A DNA stretch of 64,000 nt from SCTD01 sp963781675 (GTDB lineage: Bacteria; Actinomycetota; Actinomycetes; Mycobacteriales; SCTD01): contig CAWAGF010000006.1 in the NCBI GenBank assembly GCA_963781675.1, forward strand, positions 1-64,000. The letters run 5' to 3'. Positions 11,724 through 19,269 of the stretch are shown piece after piece. The notes below the pieces were generated by a model that saw nothing but the letters and a program-made list of their open reading frames with translations, searched no databases and was not told where the DNA came from. The first letter of the stretch is position 1; every line of letters begins with the position of its first letter. The position numbers were made by a program, and so were the translations under genes.

Positions 11724-12173
11724 TCAGGCGGAGTGTGCGGACGTGCAGGACGAGCAGCGGCCCCAGTAGACGACCTCGGCCTCGTCGATCACGAAGCCGT
11801 TGTCGTCGGAGGCCGTCAGGCAGGGGGTCTCGCCGGTGGCGCAGTCGACGTCGGCGATCGAACCGCACCCCCGGCAGACCACGTGGTGGTGGTTGTCGCC
11901 GACGCGCGCCTCGTAGCGCGCGACCGAGCCGGCGGGCTGGATGCGGCGGACGAGGCCGGCGTCGGTGAGCGCGCGCAGCACGTCGTAGACGGCCTGGTGC
12001 GACACGGCGCCGAGCTCTGCGCGCACGCCGGCGAGGACGGTCTCGGTGTCGGCGTGCGGGCGCTCGTGCACCGCGTCGAGCACGGCCAGGCGGGGCCGGG
12101 TCACCCGGAGCCCCGCGTCGCGGAGCAGGCGCTCGGCGTCGACGGGGGTGGGCACGCCCTCACTCTTCCGCAT
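11724..12173 (-). CDS. furA: Fur-family repressor of katG (FurA/CatR type)
   Basis: The 149-residue Fur family protein has an N-terminal winged helix (LLRDAGLRVTRPRLAVLDAV, SHQAVYDVLRALTDAGLVRR). It also carries the metal-site segments DNHHHVVCRGCGS and CSSC, giving two CxxC pairs for structural zinc plus His residues for the sensing metal. Its place directly upstream of katG on the same strand marks it as the actinobacterial FurA/CatR-type regulator, which represses the furA-katG transcript until oxidised. The start ATG at 12173 sits inside an inverted repeat and has no clear Shine-Dalgarno, which would fit a leaderless transcript as known for mycobacterial furA. Confidence 0.92.
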   Translation of the reverse strand: MRKSEGVPTPVDAERLLRDAGLRVTRPRLAVLDAVHERPHADTETVLAGVRAELGAVSHQAVYDVLRALTDAGLVRRIQPAGSVARYEARVGDNHHHVVCRGCGSIADVDCATGETPCLTASDDNGFVIDEAEVVYWGRCSSCTSAHSA

Positions 12174-12189
12174 GATCTGGATCGGATCA
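12173..12189. promoter_or_regulatory. Inverted repeat at the furA start, candidate FurA operator
   Basis: The perfect repeat TGATC-N7-GATCA (spacer tggatcg) begins at the furA start codon and lies in the 31-base gap between furA (minus) and the yciO-type gene (plus). FurA autoregulates furA-katG in related actinomycetes by binding at this position, so operator function is plausible. It could act on both divergent genes. Confidence 0.45.
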
Positions 12190-12204
12190 AGTTAGGCTCG
12201 CCGC

Positions 12205-12827
12205 ATGGCCCGCTACGTGGACGTCCACCCGAAGGACCCCCAGCCGCGGGCGATCGCGCAGACCGTCGCACTGCTGCAGGAGGGTGGCCTCCTCGCCTAC
12301 CCGACCGACTCCTGCTACGCGCTCGGCTTCGCGCTGGACAGCGCCGACGGGTGCCGACCGCATCCGGCAGATCCGCAGGCTGGACGACAAGCACGACTTC
12401 ACGCTCGTCTGCTCGGACTTCGCGCAGCTGGGGCAGTTCGTGCACCTGGGCAACGCGGCGTTCCGCAGCATCAAGGCGGCGACCCCGGGGCCGTACACCT
12501 TCATCCTCGACGGCGACGCGCGAGGTCCCGAAGCGGCTGGCCAACTCGAAGAAGAAGACGGTCGGCGTGCGGATCCCGGACCACCCGGTGGTCAAGGCGC
12601 TGCTGCGGGAGCTCGGCGCGCCGCTGGTGTCGAGCACGCTGTGGCTGCCTGGGGACGAGGAGCCGATGACCGACGGCTGGAGCATCAAGGAGGCGCTCGA
12701 CCACCAGGTCGACGCGGTCCTCGACGCCGGCGACTGCGGCACCGTGCCGACCACGGTCGTCGACTGGACCGCGGACGCGCCGGAGGTCGTGCGCGAGGGC
12801 GCGGGCGACGTCAGCCGCTTCGGCTGA
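12205..12827 (+). CDS. YciO-type Sua5/YrdC-family protein, two frameshifts
   Basis: Three frames join into a 206-residue protein that follows E. coli YciO closely: VDVHPKDPQPRAI, GGLLAYPTDSCYALGFAL, RIRQIRRLDDKHDFTLVC, KAATPGPYTFIL, TREVPKRLANSKKKTVGVRI and the end VVREGAGDVSRFG. The fold binds ATP and L-threonine or threonylcarbamoyl-adenylate. YciO is a paralogue of TsaC/Sua5 with related chemistry, and its cellular role is less settled. Extra G residues near 12350 and 12512 cause the two shifts; removing them gives exactly 207 codons. The C-terminal 17 bases overlap the convergent immunity-like frame. Confidence 0.85.
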
Positions 12828-13064
12828 GGAAGCCCTCAGGCTGGTCGATGCCGGAGACCTCGGCGATGCCGTGCAGGTCGATGCGCTGCTCCTCGGTCCA
12901 CGGGAGGTCCATCGCGAACAGCCCTTCGACGACGTAGGGCCACTCGCCGACGTCGATCAGCTCCTGGAAGCTCAGCCGTGGCTCCTGTCCGGGGGGAGGA
13001 CCTCGAGCAGCGACTCGAGCAGCCCGGCCACCGGTCGCCGCTCCTCAGACAGGGCGTTCTGCAC
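12811..13064 (-). CDS. MafI-like immunity protein (second), frameshifted
   Basis: Reading from GTG at 13064 and switching frame at the six-C run near 12993 gives about 84 residues: PVAGLLESLLEVL, then SFQELIDVGEWPYVVEGLF and WTEEQRIDLHGIAEVSGI, with stop at 12811. The pattern of a leading helix, EL(I)D.GE.....E.L and a final helix is that of MafI-type immunity proteins, which neutralise EndoU toxins. The 254-base length is one short of a whole number of codons, consistent with one lost C. Without the shift the first frame ends early at 12972. The similarity is by eye and short, so this is an inference. Confidence 0.5.
12824..12839. terminator. Short hairpin between convergent ends
   Basis: CTGAGG-aagc-CCTCAG can form a six-pair stem at the meeting point of the yciO-type gene and the toxin locus. 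It is short and partly inside the immunity-like frame, so terminator function is only possible. Confidence 0.25.
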
Positions 13065-13646
13065 GACTCCCGGCCCGGTGACCGGGTAGGCAGTGAGGAG
13101 CTGGCCCCCGGCCGTGACGACCACCCCGATCAACACGCCGGCGCGCTCGCCGAACGCGCGGAAGCGCCCGTCGGGCAGCTCCACGGCACCGCTCGGATGC
13201 TGCGCCACGTCCATGGCCCGGTCGATCAGCTCGTCATCGGTCCAGGTGGCGGGGAACTCCCGCTTGCCCGGCCGGCCGCGCCCCGCGCCATGGCCGCCGC
13301 CCCACAGCACGAGGCTCCGGACCCACCGACCGGGCGGGTCCTCTGGCCGCTGCGAGCGCCCCGGGACGGCTTCACGCAGTACGTCGTCCGGGAGCAGCTC
13401 CTCCCGTCGCCACCCCATGGCGCGGCCGATGAACCACAGGTGCGCCAGCTCGGCGTCGTCGAGGTCCCACTCCCCGCGGACGTGGCTCGCGAGGAGCTCG
13501 GCCACGGCGTCGCCCGGCACCTCCTCCACGTCCTCCCGCAGGTGGATCCGTTCGGGGAAAAGAGCGAGGTGTCGCTCGACCCACGCGCGGAGGGCGTCGA
13601 AGACCGGCTCGATGGGGCCGTACGGGATCAGCGGATCGCGCTCCAA
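12972..13646 (-). CDS. Immunity-like domain fused in frame to orphan EndoU module
   Basis: The 224-residue frame has two parts. Residues ~12-80 (PVFDALRAWVERHLALFPER, PGDAVAELLASHVRGEW, DLDDAELAHLWFIGRAMGW) look like a MafI-type immunity protein for the toxin just upstream. Residues ~113-196 (GGGHGAGRGRPGKREFPATW, TDDELIDRAMDVAQHP, VLIGVVVTAGGQLLTAYPV) are a second EndoU nuclease domain, paralogous to the end of the toxin. It keeps the GGH, GK.EFP and T-A-Y elements but lacks the first His. The arrangement matches an immunity gene followed by an orphan toxin module; the fusion may be real or the result of an unseen indel. It starts one base before the toxin's last base. Confidence 0.6.
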   Translation of the reverse strand: MERDPLIPYGPIEPVFDALRAWVERHLALFPERIHLREDVEEVPGDAVAELLASHVRGEWDLDDAELAHLWFIGRAMGWRREELLPDDVLREAVPGRSQRPEDPPGRWVRSLVLWGGGHGAGRGRPGKREFPATWTDDELIDRAMDVAQHPSGAVELPDGRFRAFGERAGVLIGVVVTAGGQLLTAYPVTGPGVVQNALSEERRPVAGLLESLLEVLPPDRSHG

Positions 13647-14876
13647 CTACCTGCTCCTCGTCGTCGGGCAGCCTGCGGCCGCCTTCGCACCGGTGACCGG
13701 GTGGGCGGTGACCACCTCACCGCCAGGGTCCACCACGACCCGGACGCACACGCCGTCGTGCTCCGCGTGCGCCAGCAGCGTCGGTCGCGTGGGCTGCTCG
13801 GCAGTCGTCTGCGGGTGCCTCGCGGTGTCCATCACGCGCCGGATGATGTCGTCGTCGCTCCAGCCCTGCGGGAACTCGGACTTGCCGCGCCCCGCGCCGA
13901 AGCTGTGGCCGCCGCCGGTGCGGGGAGGCGGATCGCCGACGGTGATGTGGGTGCGCCGCTCGGAGGAGAGGTCCAGGATCCGCCGCGGGTAGCGGGGGTG
14001 CAGCACCGCACCCGGCCGGGGGAGGACGGGACCACCTGCGCCGACGCGGCCGGGTGGCGCTTGCGGGCCTCGGCGCGGCAGGTCGGCGTCGTCCGCGAGC
14101 TCCCGCAGGTCCTCGGCCAGCTTGGCCGCGCGGCGGCCGGCGGGCACGGCGCCGCCGCTCAGCACGCTGGTCAGCAGGTCGGGGACGAAGGCGCCGGCCC
14201 ACTCGCCGTACCGGCCCTGCTGCAGCACGTCCCACCCGGTCGCAGCGACAGCCGCGTCGCGAGGGTGGCTGCGGGCGTGGTCGAGGCCCTCCACCACGCC
14301 GCCGGCGGTACCGCGCGGGTCGTGGAGCAGCCCGAGCAGCAGGTCGGCCGTGCCGCGGACGGCGTCGACGGCACCAGTCCCCACGCCCGCCAGCTGGTCC
14401 GCGCCGCTCAGGCCCGAGGCCGGTGGCCGGGCCAGCTCCTGCAGCGCCGTGGCGGCGCGCGCGCAGGCGGCGTCGTGCTGCGCGTGGGCCGCGCGGCGGA
14501 GGGAGTTGGCGTAGCGCAGCAGTCCGGTGTCGTCGTACGGGCCGGCGAAGGCTCCGCGTGCGGTGGCACTCCTGCGCCGCTGCGCGTCCTGCTGCTCGAG
14601 CAACTCGGCCTTGGCGAGGGTCGCCTGCGCGTCCTCGAGGGCGTGCGCACAGGTCCGCAGGACCGCGGCGGCCTCCGCGTGCCCGCCCGCCAGAAGGGCG
14701 GCCCGACCCACCAGTCCCTGCAGCTCCTGAGCGGCCGCGCCCGCCGCCGTTCCCCGCCACTGCGCGTCGAGCGCCCTGGCGATGCCGTGCAGGCGCCGAC
14801 CGGTGCGCTCCAGCTCGACCTGCGCCGCGTCCAGGCGCGCCGCGGCGGCCCGGAGGGCGACCACGTCGGCGGTCAT
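13647..14876 (-). CDS. WXG-type polymorphic toxin with C-terminal EndoU nuclease domain
   Basis: The 409-residue protein has an all-helical N-terminus with a W-x-G turn at residues 40-42 (ALDAQWRGTAAGA), a long Ala-rich helical linker, a Pro/Gly-rich hinge near 268-298, and an EndoU-type domain from ~300. In that domain His310 (THITVGD), His324 (GGGHSFGAG), Lys332 (GKSEFPQGW) and a final VVTAHPVTG are visible. EndoU enzymes cut RNA with two His and a Lys. The usual T-x-Y near the end is T-A-H here. The N-terminal type suggests export by a type VII (ESX) system not present in this window. ATGA overlap with the ESX-like gene and immediate contact with the immunity-like gene indicate one operon. 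Confidence 0.7.
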   Translation of the reverse strand: MTADVVALRAAAARLDAAQVELERTGRRLHGIARALDAQWRGTAAGAAAQELQGLVGRAALLAGGHAEAAAVLRTCAHALEDAQATLAKAELLEQQDAQRRRSATARGAFAGPYDDTGLLRYANSLRRAAHAQHDAACARAATALQELARPPASGLSGADQLAGVGTGAVDAVRGTADLLLGLLHDPRGTAGGVVEGLDHARSHPRDAAVAATGWDVLQQGRYGEWAGAFVPDLLTSVLSGGAVPAGRRAAKLAEDLRELADDADLPRRGPQAPPGRVGAGGPVLPRPGAVLHPRYPRRILDLSSERRTHITVGDPPPRTGGGHSFGAGRGKSEFPQGWSDDDIIRRVMDTARHPQTTAEQPTRPTLLAHAEHDGVCVRVVVDPGGEVVTAHPVTGAKAAAGCPTTRSR

Positions 14877-15127
14877 CGCAGCGGCTCGGGCAGCAGCAGC
14901 GCCTCGACCTGGCTGTACGCCTGGGCGCTGGTCGCGAGCGACTGCGAGGCGTCCTCGAGGGCCTCCAGGAACGGCATGCACGACCGGGCGGTGAGGTAGG
15001 CCTGCAGCGCAGCGCTGAGGCCCACGTCCCCGAGCTCCGTCACCGGGACGTGCACCGCCGGTGCGGCGTCGCGCACGGCGCGTGCCGCCGCGGTGAGCGC
15101 CCGCGGCAGGACCTCGATCCGCGCCAT
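14873..15127 (-). CDS. ESX/WXG100-like small partner protein
   Basis: This 84-residue, mostly helical protein (ALTAAARAVRDAAPAVHVPV, LEALEDASQSLATSAQAYSQ) has the size and two-helix character of type VII secretion targets or their helical partners. No W-x-G triplet is present between the helices, so family assignment rests on size, helicity and its position directly before a WXG-type toxin. Start and stop are coupled to both neighbours: ATG overlaps the preceding stop (TGATG), and its own stop overlaps the toxin start (ATGA). It probably assists export or folding of the toxin. Confidence 0.55.
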   Translation of the reverse strand: MARIEVLPRALTAAARAVRDAAPAVHVPVTELGDVGLSAALQAYLTARSCMPFLEALEDASQSLATSAQAYSQVEALLLPEPLR

Positions 15128-15432
15128 CAGGCGGCGGGCAGCGCGCGCACCGGCAGCAGCTGCACCTGGGTCCCGCGCAGATCGGCGTGCAGGTCGCGCC
15201 ACAGCTGGAAGTCCTCCGGCAGCAGGACCTCGCGGCTGCGGGCGATGGCGACCTGGACGCGCGTCGCCGTGGACAGCAGCACCCGGAGGCCGTCGCTGCG
15301 CAGCTCGCTCAGGTCGCCGGTCTCGAGGCAGACCTCGTCGTCGACGAGCAGCACCGCGTCGCCGTCTTCGAGCGGGTGCTCGGCGTAGAGGCGCAGGACG
15401 TCGGCGAGCGGGGAGTCCGGCGGGTTCGTCAT
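15127..15432 (-). CDS. Hypothetical protein heading the toxin operon
   Basis: I do not recognise this 101-residue protein. It has an acidic first half (LYAEHPLEDGDAVLLVDDEV, LETGDLSELRSDG) with alternating hydrophobic strands, and a basic second half (ATRVQVAIARSREVLLPEDF). No signal peptide, membrane segment or cysteine pair suggests a location. It is the first gene of the minus-strand toxin operon and its stop overlaps the next start by one base, so it may be a chaperone or accessory factor for the exported toxin. That is inference from position only. Confidence 0.55.
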   Translation of the reverse strand: MTNPPDSPLADVLRLYAEHPLEDGDAVLLVDDEVCLETGDLSELRSDGLRVLLSTATRVQVAIARSREVLLPEDFQLWRDLHADLRGTQVQLLPVRALPAA

Positions 15433-15490
15433 GCAGCCAGGATCGCCTGGGGTGGAGCCGATCTCGGCTTGTCCACAGGCGGGATCCGCC

Positions 15491-16933
15491 TTAGGCGCTG
15501 ACCCCCGGCCGGCGGTCCTTCCACGGCGCCGCCTCCTCGAGCGCAGAGGCGATCCGCACCAGCACGTCCTCGCGCCCGAAGTCGGCGACCAGCTGCACGC
15601 CGACCGGCAGGCCGGCGGCGGACCAGTGCAGCGGCAGCGACACCGCCGGCTGGCCGGTGACGTTGAACTGCGCGGTGTAGGGGATGTAGCTCGCGATGCG
15701 CTGGCCCTCGTCCTCGCCGGTCATCCAGCCGATCTCCGGCGGCGGCGCGGCCAGCGTCGGCGTGACGAGCAGGTCGAAGCCCTCGCCGCCCTGCTCGGCC
15801 GACGCCCACCACAGCGACATGCGCCGCACCCACGCGCCGAGCCACATGCGCGCGCCGAGGTAGTCCTTGGCCAGCAGGTCGTTGCCGACCAGCCGGTAGA
15901 AGGCGTTGCGCGGCTCGAGCTCCTCGTCGGTGATCGGCCGGCCCACGGCGCCCGACAGCAGCTGCAGCGTCAGGGCCGAGTCGGCCGCGATGGTGGTGAT
16001 GAAGTGCGAGCTGAACTCCTCCTCGAACAGCGGCGCGGGCTGCGCGACCGTGACGTCGCAGCCGAGCGCCTCGAGCAGCGTCCCGGTCGCCTCGACGGCG
16101 GCCCGGCACTCCGGGTCGTCCAGCGCACCGGCCAGCCCCGGCCGGTCGACCAGGCCGACGCGAAGCCTGCCGACCGTAGCGCCGAGCTCCTGGACGAGCG
16201 GTCGGGGGAGCGGCGGCGCCCAGTACGGGTCGCCCGGCATCGGCCGGCCGATCCAGTCGAGGACCGCCGCGCTGTCGCGCACGGTGCGGCTGACGACGCC
16301 GTCGATGGTGGCGCCCGCCCAGCCCTCGCCGATGTCCGGTCCCTGCGAGACGCGGGCGCGGGTCGGCTTCAGGCCCACGAGCCCGCACTCGGAGGCGGGG
16401 ATGCGGATCGAGCCGCCGCCGTCGTTGGCGTGCGCGACGGGCACCAGGCCCGCGGCGACCGCGGCTGCCGAGCCGCCGGACGAGCCGCCGGTCGAGTGGT
16501 TCACGTCGTACGGGTTGCGGCACGGTCCGTTCGCCACCGGCTCGGTCGTCACGGTGGTGCCGAACTCCGGCACGTTGGTGCGGCCGAGGAACAGGAAGCC
16601 GGCGCTGCGGAAGCGTGCGGCGAGGTGGCTGTCGTTCGGCCACCTGATGTGCGCGTCGCGCAGGAAGGAGGTGCCGTAGTTGGTCTCCTCGCCGGCGACG
16701 TGGCAGCCGAGGTCCTTGAGCAGCATCGGCACGCCGCGGAACGGGCCGTCCGGCAGCTCGCCCGCCGCCTCCTTGCGCGCCTCGTCGAAGCGGTCGCGCA
16801 CGACGGCGTTCAGCTGCGGGTTGACCCGCTCGATGCGCGCGATCGCGTCCTCGACGAGCTCGGACGGGGACGCCTGCCCGGAGCGGACGAGCTCGGCGGA
16901 GGCGGTGGCGTCGAGCCACGTGGTGTCGGTCAT
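15491..16933 (-). CDS. Amidase-signature family hydrolase
   Basis: The 480-residue amidase-signature enzyme has the catalytic Lys in GVPMLLKDLGC and the Gly/Ser-rich core NHSTGGSSGGSAAAVAAGLV with the cis-Ser. The nucleophile Ser lies in GGGSIRIPASECGLVGLKP, completing Ser-cisSer-Lys. Such enzymes hydrolyse amides; the substrate cannot be told from sequence, and GatA is unlikely because no gatB/gatC partners are near. Length is usual for the family. The ATG at 16933 overlaps the stop of the MpaB-like gene (ATGA), so the two are probably translated together. Confidence 0.88.
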   Translation of the reverse strand: MTDTTWLDATASAELVRSGQASPSELVEDAIARIERVNPQLNAVVRDRFDEARKEAAGELPDGPFRGVPMLLKDLGCHVAGEETNYGTSFLRDAHIRWPNDSHLAARFRSAGFLFLGRTNVPEFGTTVTTEPVANGPCRNPYDVNHSTGGSSGGSAAAVAAGLVPVAHANDGGGSIRIPASECGLVGLKPTRARVSQGPDIGEGWAGATIDGVVSRTVRDSAAVLDWIGRPMPGDPYWAPPLPRPLVQELGATVGRLRVGLVDRPGLAGALDDPECRAAVEATGTLLEALGCDVTVAQPAPLFEEEFSSHFITTIAADSALTLQLLSGAVGRPITDEELEPRNAFYRLVGNDLLAKDYLGARMWLGAWVRRMSLWWASAEQGGEGFDLLVTPTLAAPPPEIGWMTGEDEGQRIASYIPYTAQFNVTGQPAVSLPLHWSAAGLPVGVQLVADFGREDVLVRIASALEEAAPWKDRRPGVSA

Positions 16934-17853
16934 GCGCCGGACCGTACCGCCAGCCACGAGGGCGCCGGGCCGGTGCCGAGGCGGTAGCGCGCGGCCTCCT
17001 CGGACGGGCTGTACGGGCCGAGCGCGACCTGCAGCGCCCGCAGCTGGAGGGCGACGGCGCGCAGGGACAGCGACCCGCCGCCGGACCGTCCGGGCACGCC
17101 CGCGAGCGGCGCGATGGTGGGCGACACCAGCCGGGCCGCGCCGGCGGCCAGCCCGCCGTAGAACAGCTGCTCCGGGCGCGACAGCCCCGGCGGCGCCGAC
17201 AGGAAGGCCCGCAGGTCCGCGGGCACCGGCTCGAGCACCGGGCCGTACGCCGCGAGCGCCTCCGCGAGCTCGGCCTCCGACGCGGGCAGGTCGGTCGCGC
17301 CGAGCTCCGCGGCGGAGCGCGCCCACTGCGCGACGTAGGCGTCCGGCCAGCGCCGGCCGAAGCGCGGCGAGAGGTCGCGCCCGACGTGCTCCTGCGCGGC
17401 GAGGAACGCGTCGGTGAAGGCCAGGTGCACCCAGCGCAGCAGCTCGGGGTCGGAGGCGGCGTACGGCCGGCCGAGGTCGTCGGTGCCGGCGACGACGGTG
17501 TGCAACCGGCGCACCCGGGCCGCCTCCCGCCCGGCTAGCTCGGCCGAGCCGAAGGTGCTGACCACCAGCCAGCGCGCGGTGCCGGCCAGCCGCTTCCACG
17601 GGTCCTGCCGGTAGTCCGAGTGCCGCTGGACGCCGGCCAGCGCCAGCGGGTGCGCGCCCTGGCCGAGCAGCGCGGCGACCCCGCCGACCAGCGTCGACAG
17701 GTCACCGTGCACCCGCCACACCACGCCGTCCGGCTCGAACCACCCTGGCCCCTCACCGACGCTCGCGATGTCGCGCACCCAGTCGGGAGCGCCGGTGGGG
17801 TCGCCGGACACGCGGCTGCGGAAGCGGGCCTGCAGCCGCGACAGGAGGAGCAC
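16930..17853 (-). CDS. Oxygenase MpaB family protein (DUF2236)
   Basis: The 307-residue protein carries the DUF2236/MpaB pattern GQGAHPLALAGVQRHSDYRQ followed by DPWKRLAGTARWLVVSTFG, then LLRWVHLAFTDAFL. MpaB and latex-clearing protein in this superfamily bind heme b through conserved His residues and cleave or oxidise hydrophobic substrates. The physiological substrate here is unknown. The start is GTG at 17853. It is the first gene of a two-gene unit with the amidase and diverges from the alpha/beta hydrolase across 39 bases. Confidence 0.8.
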   Translation of the reverse strand: MLLLSRLQARFRSRVSGDPTGAPDWVRDIASVGEGPGWFEPDGVVWRVHGDLSTLVGGVAALLGQGAHPLALAGVQRHSDYRQDPWKRLAGTARWLVVSTFGSAELAGREAARVRRLHTVVAGTDDLGRPYAASDPELLRWVHLAFTDAFLAAQEHVGRDLSPRFGRRWPDAYVAQWARSAAELGATDLPASEAELAEALAAYGPVLEPVPADLRAFLSAPPGLSRPEQLFYGGLAAGAARLVSPTIAPLAGVPGRSGGGSLSLRAVALQLRALQVALGPYSPSEEAARYRLGTGPAPSWLAVRSGA

Positions 17854-17892
17854 GTCCTCAGCGTGCCCTGCCGCACGGCTAGCGTCGACCGG

Positions 17893-18778
17893 GTGCCTGA
17901 GCTGAAGACCGTGCCCGCCAACGGGATCGAGATCGCGTACGAGGAGTTCGGCGAGCGGGGCGCTCCGCCGGTCGTGCTCGTCATGGGGCTGGGCACGCAG
18001 ATGCTCGCCTGGCCGGACGAGCTGTGCGAGGACCTCGCGCAGCGGGGGCACCACGTCGTGCGCTTCGACAACCGCGACGTCGGCGCCAGCACGCACTTCA
18101 AGGGCGTGCGCGCTGCCGGGCATGGCGGCCCTGGTCAGCCGACGCGCGAAGCCGCCGTACACCGTCGACGACATGGCGGACGACTGCCTCGGCCTGATCG
18201 ACGCGCTGGACCTCGCGCCGGTGCACCTGGTCGGCGCCTCGCTCGGCGGCTTCATCGCGCAGACCGCCGCGCTGCGCCGGCAGTCCAGCCTGCGCAGCCT
18301 CACGCTGATCATGACGTCGACCGGCAGCCGCCGCGTCGGCCAGGCCGACCCGCGCCTGATCAGCCGGCTGCTGCAGCGGCCGGACGTGACCGACCGCGAG
18401 GCGGCGATGAGCACGATCATCGACACCTTCCGCGTCATCGGCTCCAAGGGCTTCGCGCTCGACGAGGAGCGGCTGCGCGACGTCGCGGGCCGCAGCTTCG
18501 AGCGGGGCTACGACCCCGGCGGCTACCGGCGCCAGCTGGCCGCCGTCATCGCGCAGCCGAACCGCACCGAGCGGCTGCGCGAGATCCGCATCCCGACGCT
18601 GGTCATGCACGGCCTGCACGACCCGCTGGTCGCGCCGTCCGGCGGGCTCGCGCTCGCGCGGCGCATCCGCGGCTCGCGGTTCGTCGGCTTCAACGGCATG
18701 GGGCACGACCTGCCGCGCGAGCTGTGGCCGGAGTTCGCCGACCACATCAGCGCGCTGGTGCGCCGGGCCGAGAGGTGA
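17893..18778 (+). CDS. Alpha/beta hydrolase, one frameshift
   Basis: The ~294-residue alpha/beta hydrolase has a typical start (NGIEIAYEEFGERGAPPVVL), an oxyanion-side VMGLGTQ and the nucleophile elbow VGASLGGFIAQTAA with its catalytic Ser. The acid is in MHGLHDPLVAP and the His in FNGMGHDLPRELW. The closest types are lipase/esterase-like or 3-oxoadipate enol-lactonase-like hydrolases. One extra base near 18108, between VRA and MAALVSRRAKPPYTVDDMA, splits the frame. The start is GTG at 17893. The stop overlaps the next gene by GTGA. Confidence 0.82.
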
Positions 18779-19269
18779 CCGACCCGTTCGCGCTGCCCTG
18801 CCACCCGGAGCGGCGGCTGACCGCGGATGACCGCGACTGGCGGGCGATCGGCGTGAAGAGCACGGACGACGTGCTCCGCCAGCAGACCCGCTGCCCGGAC
18901 TGCAAGACGCAGTACACGGCGTTCCTGCGGACCTTCGGCCCGGCGCAGACGGTGGAGTGGCTGCGGCCGTCACCGTTCCGGGTGAGCGCGGTGCCGGTCG
19001 ACGGCGGGCCGCTGTGGCAGGACGCCGCCGAGGGGACGGCGTCCGGCCTGCCCGCGCCCGAGGACGACGGGCGCTTCGGGCCGCAGCGCGTGACGCCGGC
19101 GCACGTCCTCACCGCAGGCGGGCGGGTCCTGGCAGAGCCGGGCGAGGTGCTGCTGGAGCGCAAGGAGAAGTGGAACGCGCAGGACCGCCGCCTCGCGCTG
19201 GTGTGGTCGCCCCGGCTGTCCCGCGAGGTCGTCCTCTGGCACGGCTTCGCGCGGCTGCTGCAGGAGTGA
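18775..19269 (+). CDS. Hypothetical protein with one CxxC
   Basis: This 164-residue protein is not recognised. It begins FALPCHPERRLTADDRDWRA, contains one CxxC pair (TRCPDCKTQYTAFLRTFG) that could bind metal with another partner, and ends in a Trp-rich segment (RRLALVWSPRL, VVLWHGFARLL). No signal or membrane segment is seen. It overlaps both neighbours by four bases (GTGA at each end), placing it in one operon with the hydrolase and the EamA transporter. Function is unknown. Confidence 0.65.
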   Translation: MTDPFALPCHPERRLTADDRDWRAIGVKSTDDVLRQQTRCPDCKTQYTAFLRTFGPAQTVEWLRPSPFRVSAVPVDGGPLWQDAAEGTASGLPAPEDDGRFGPQRVTPAHVLTAGGRVLAEPGEVLLERKEKWNAQDRRLALVWSPRLSREVVLWHGFARLLQE

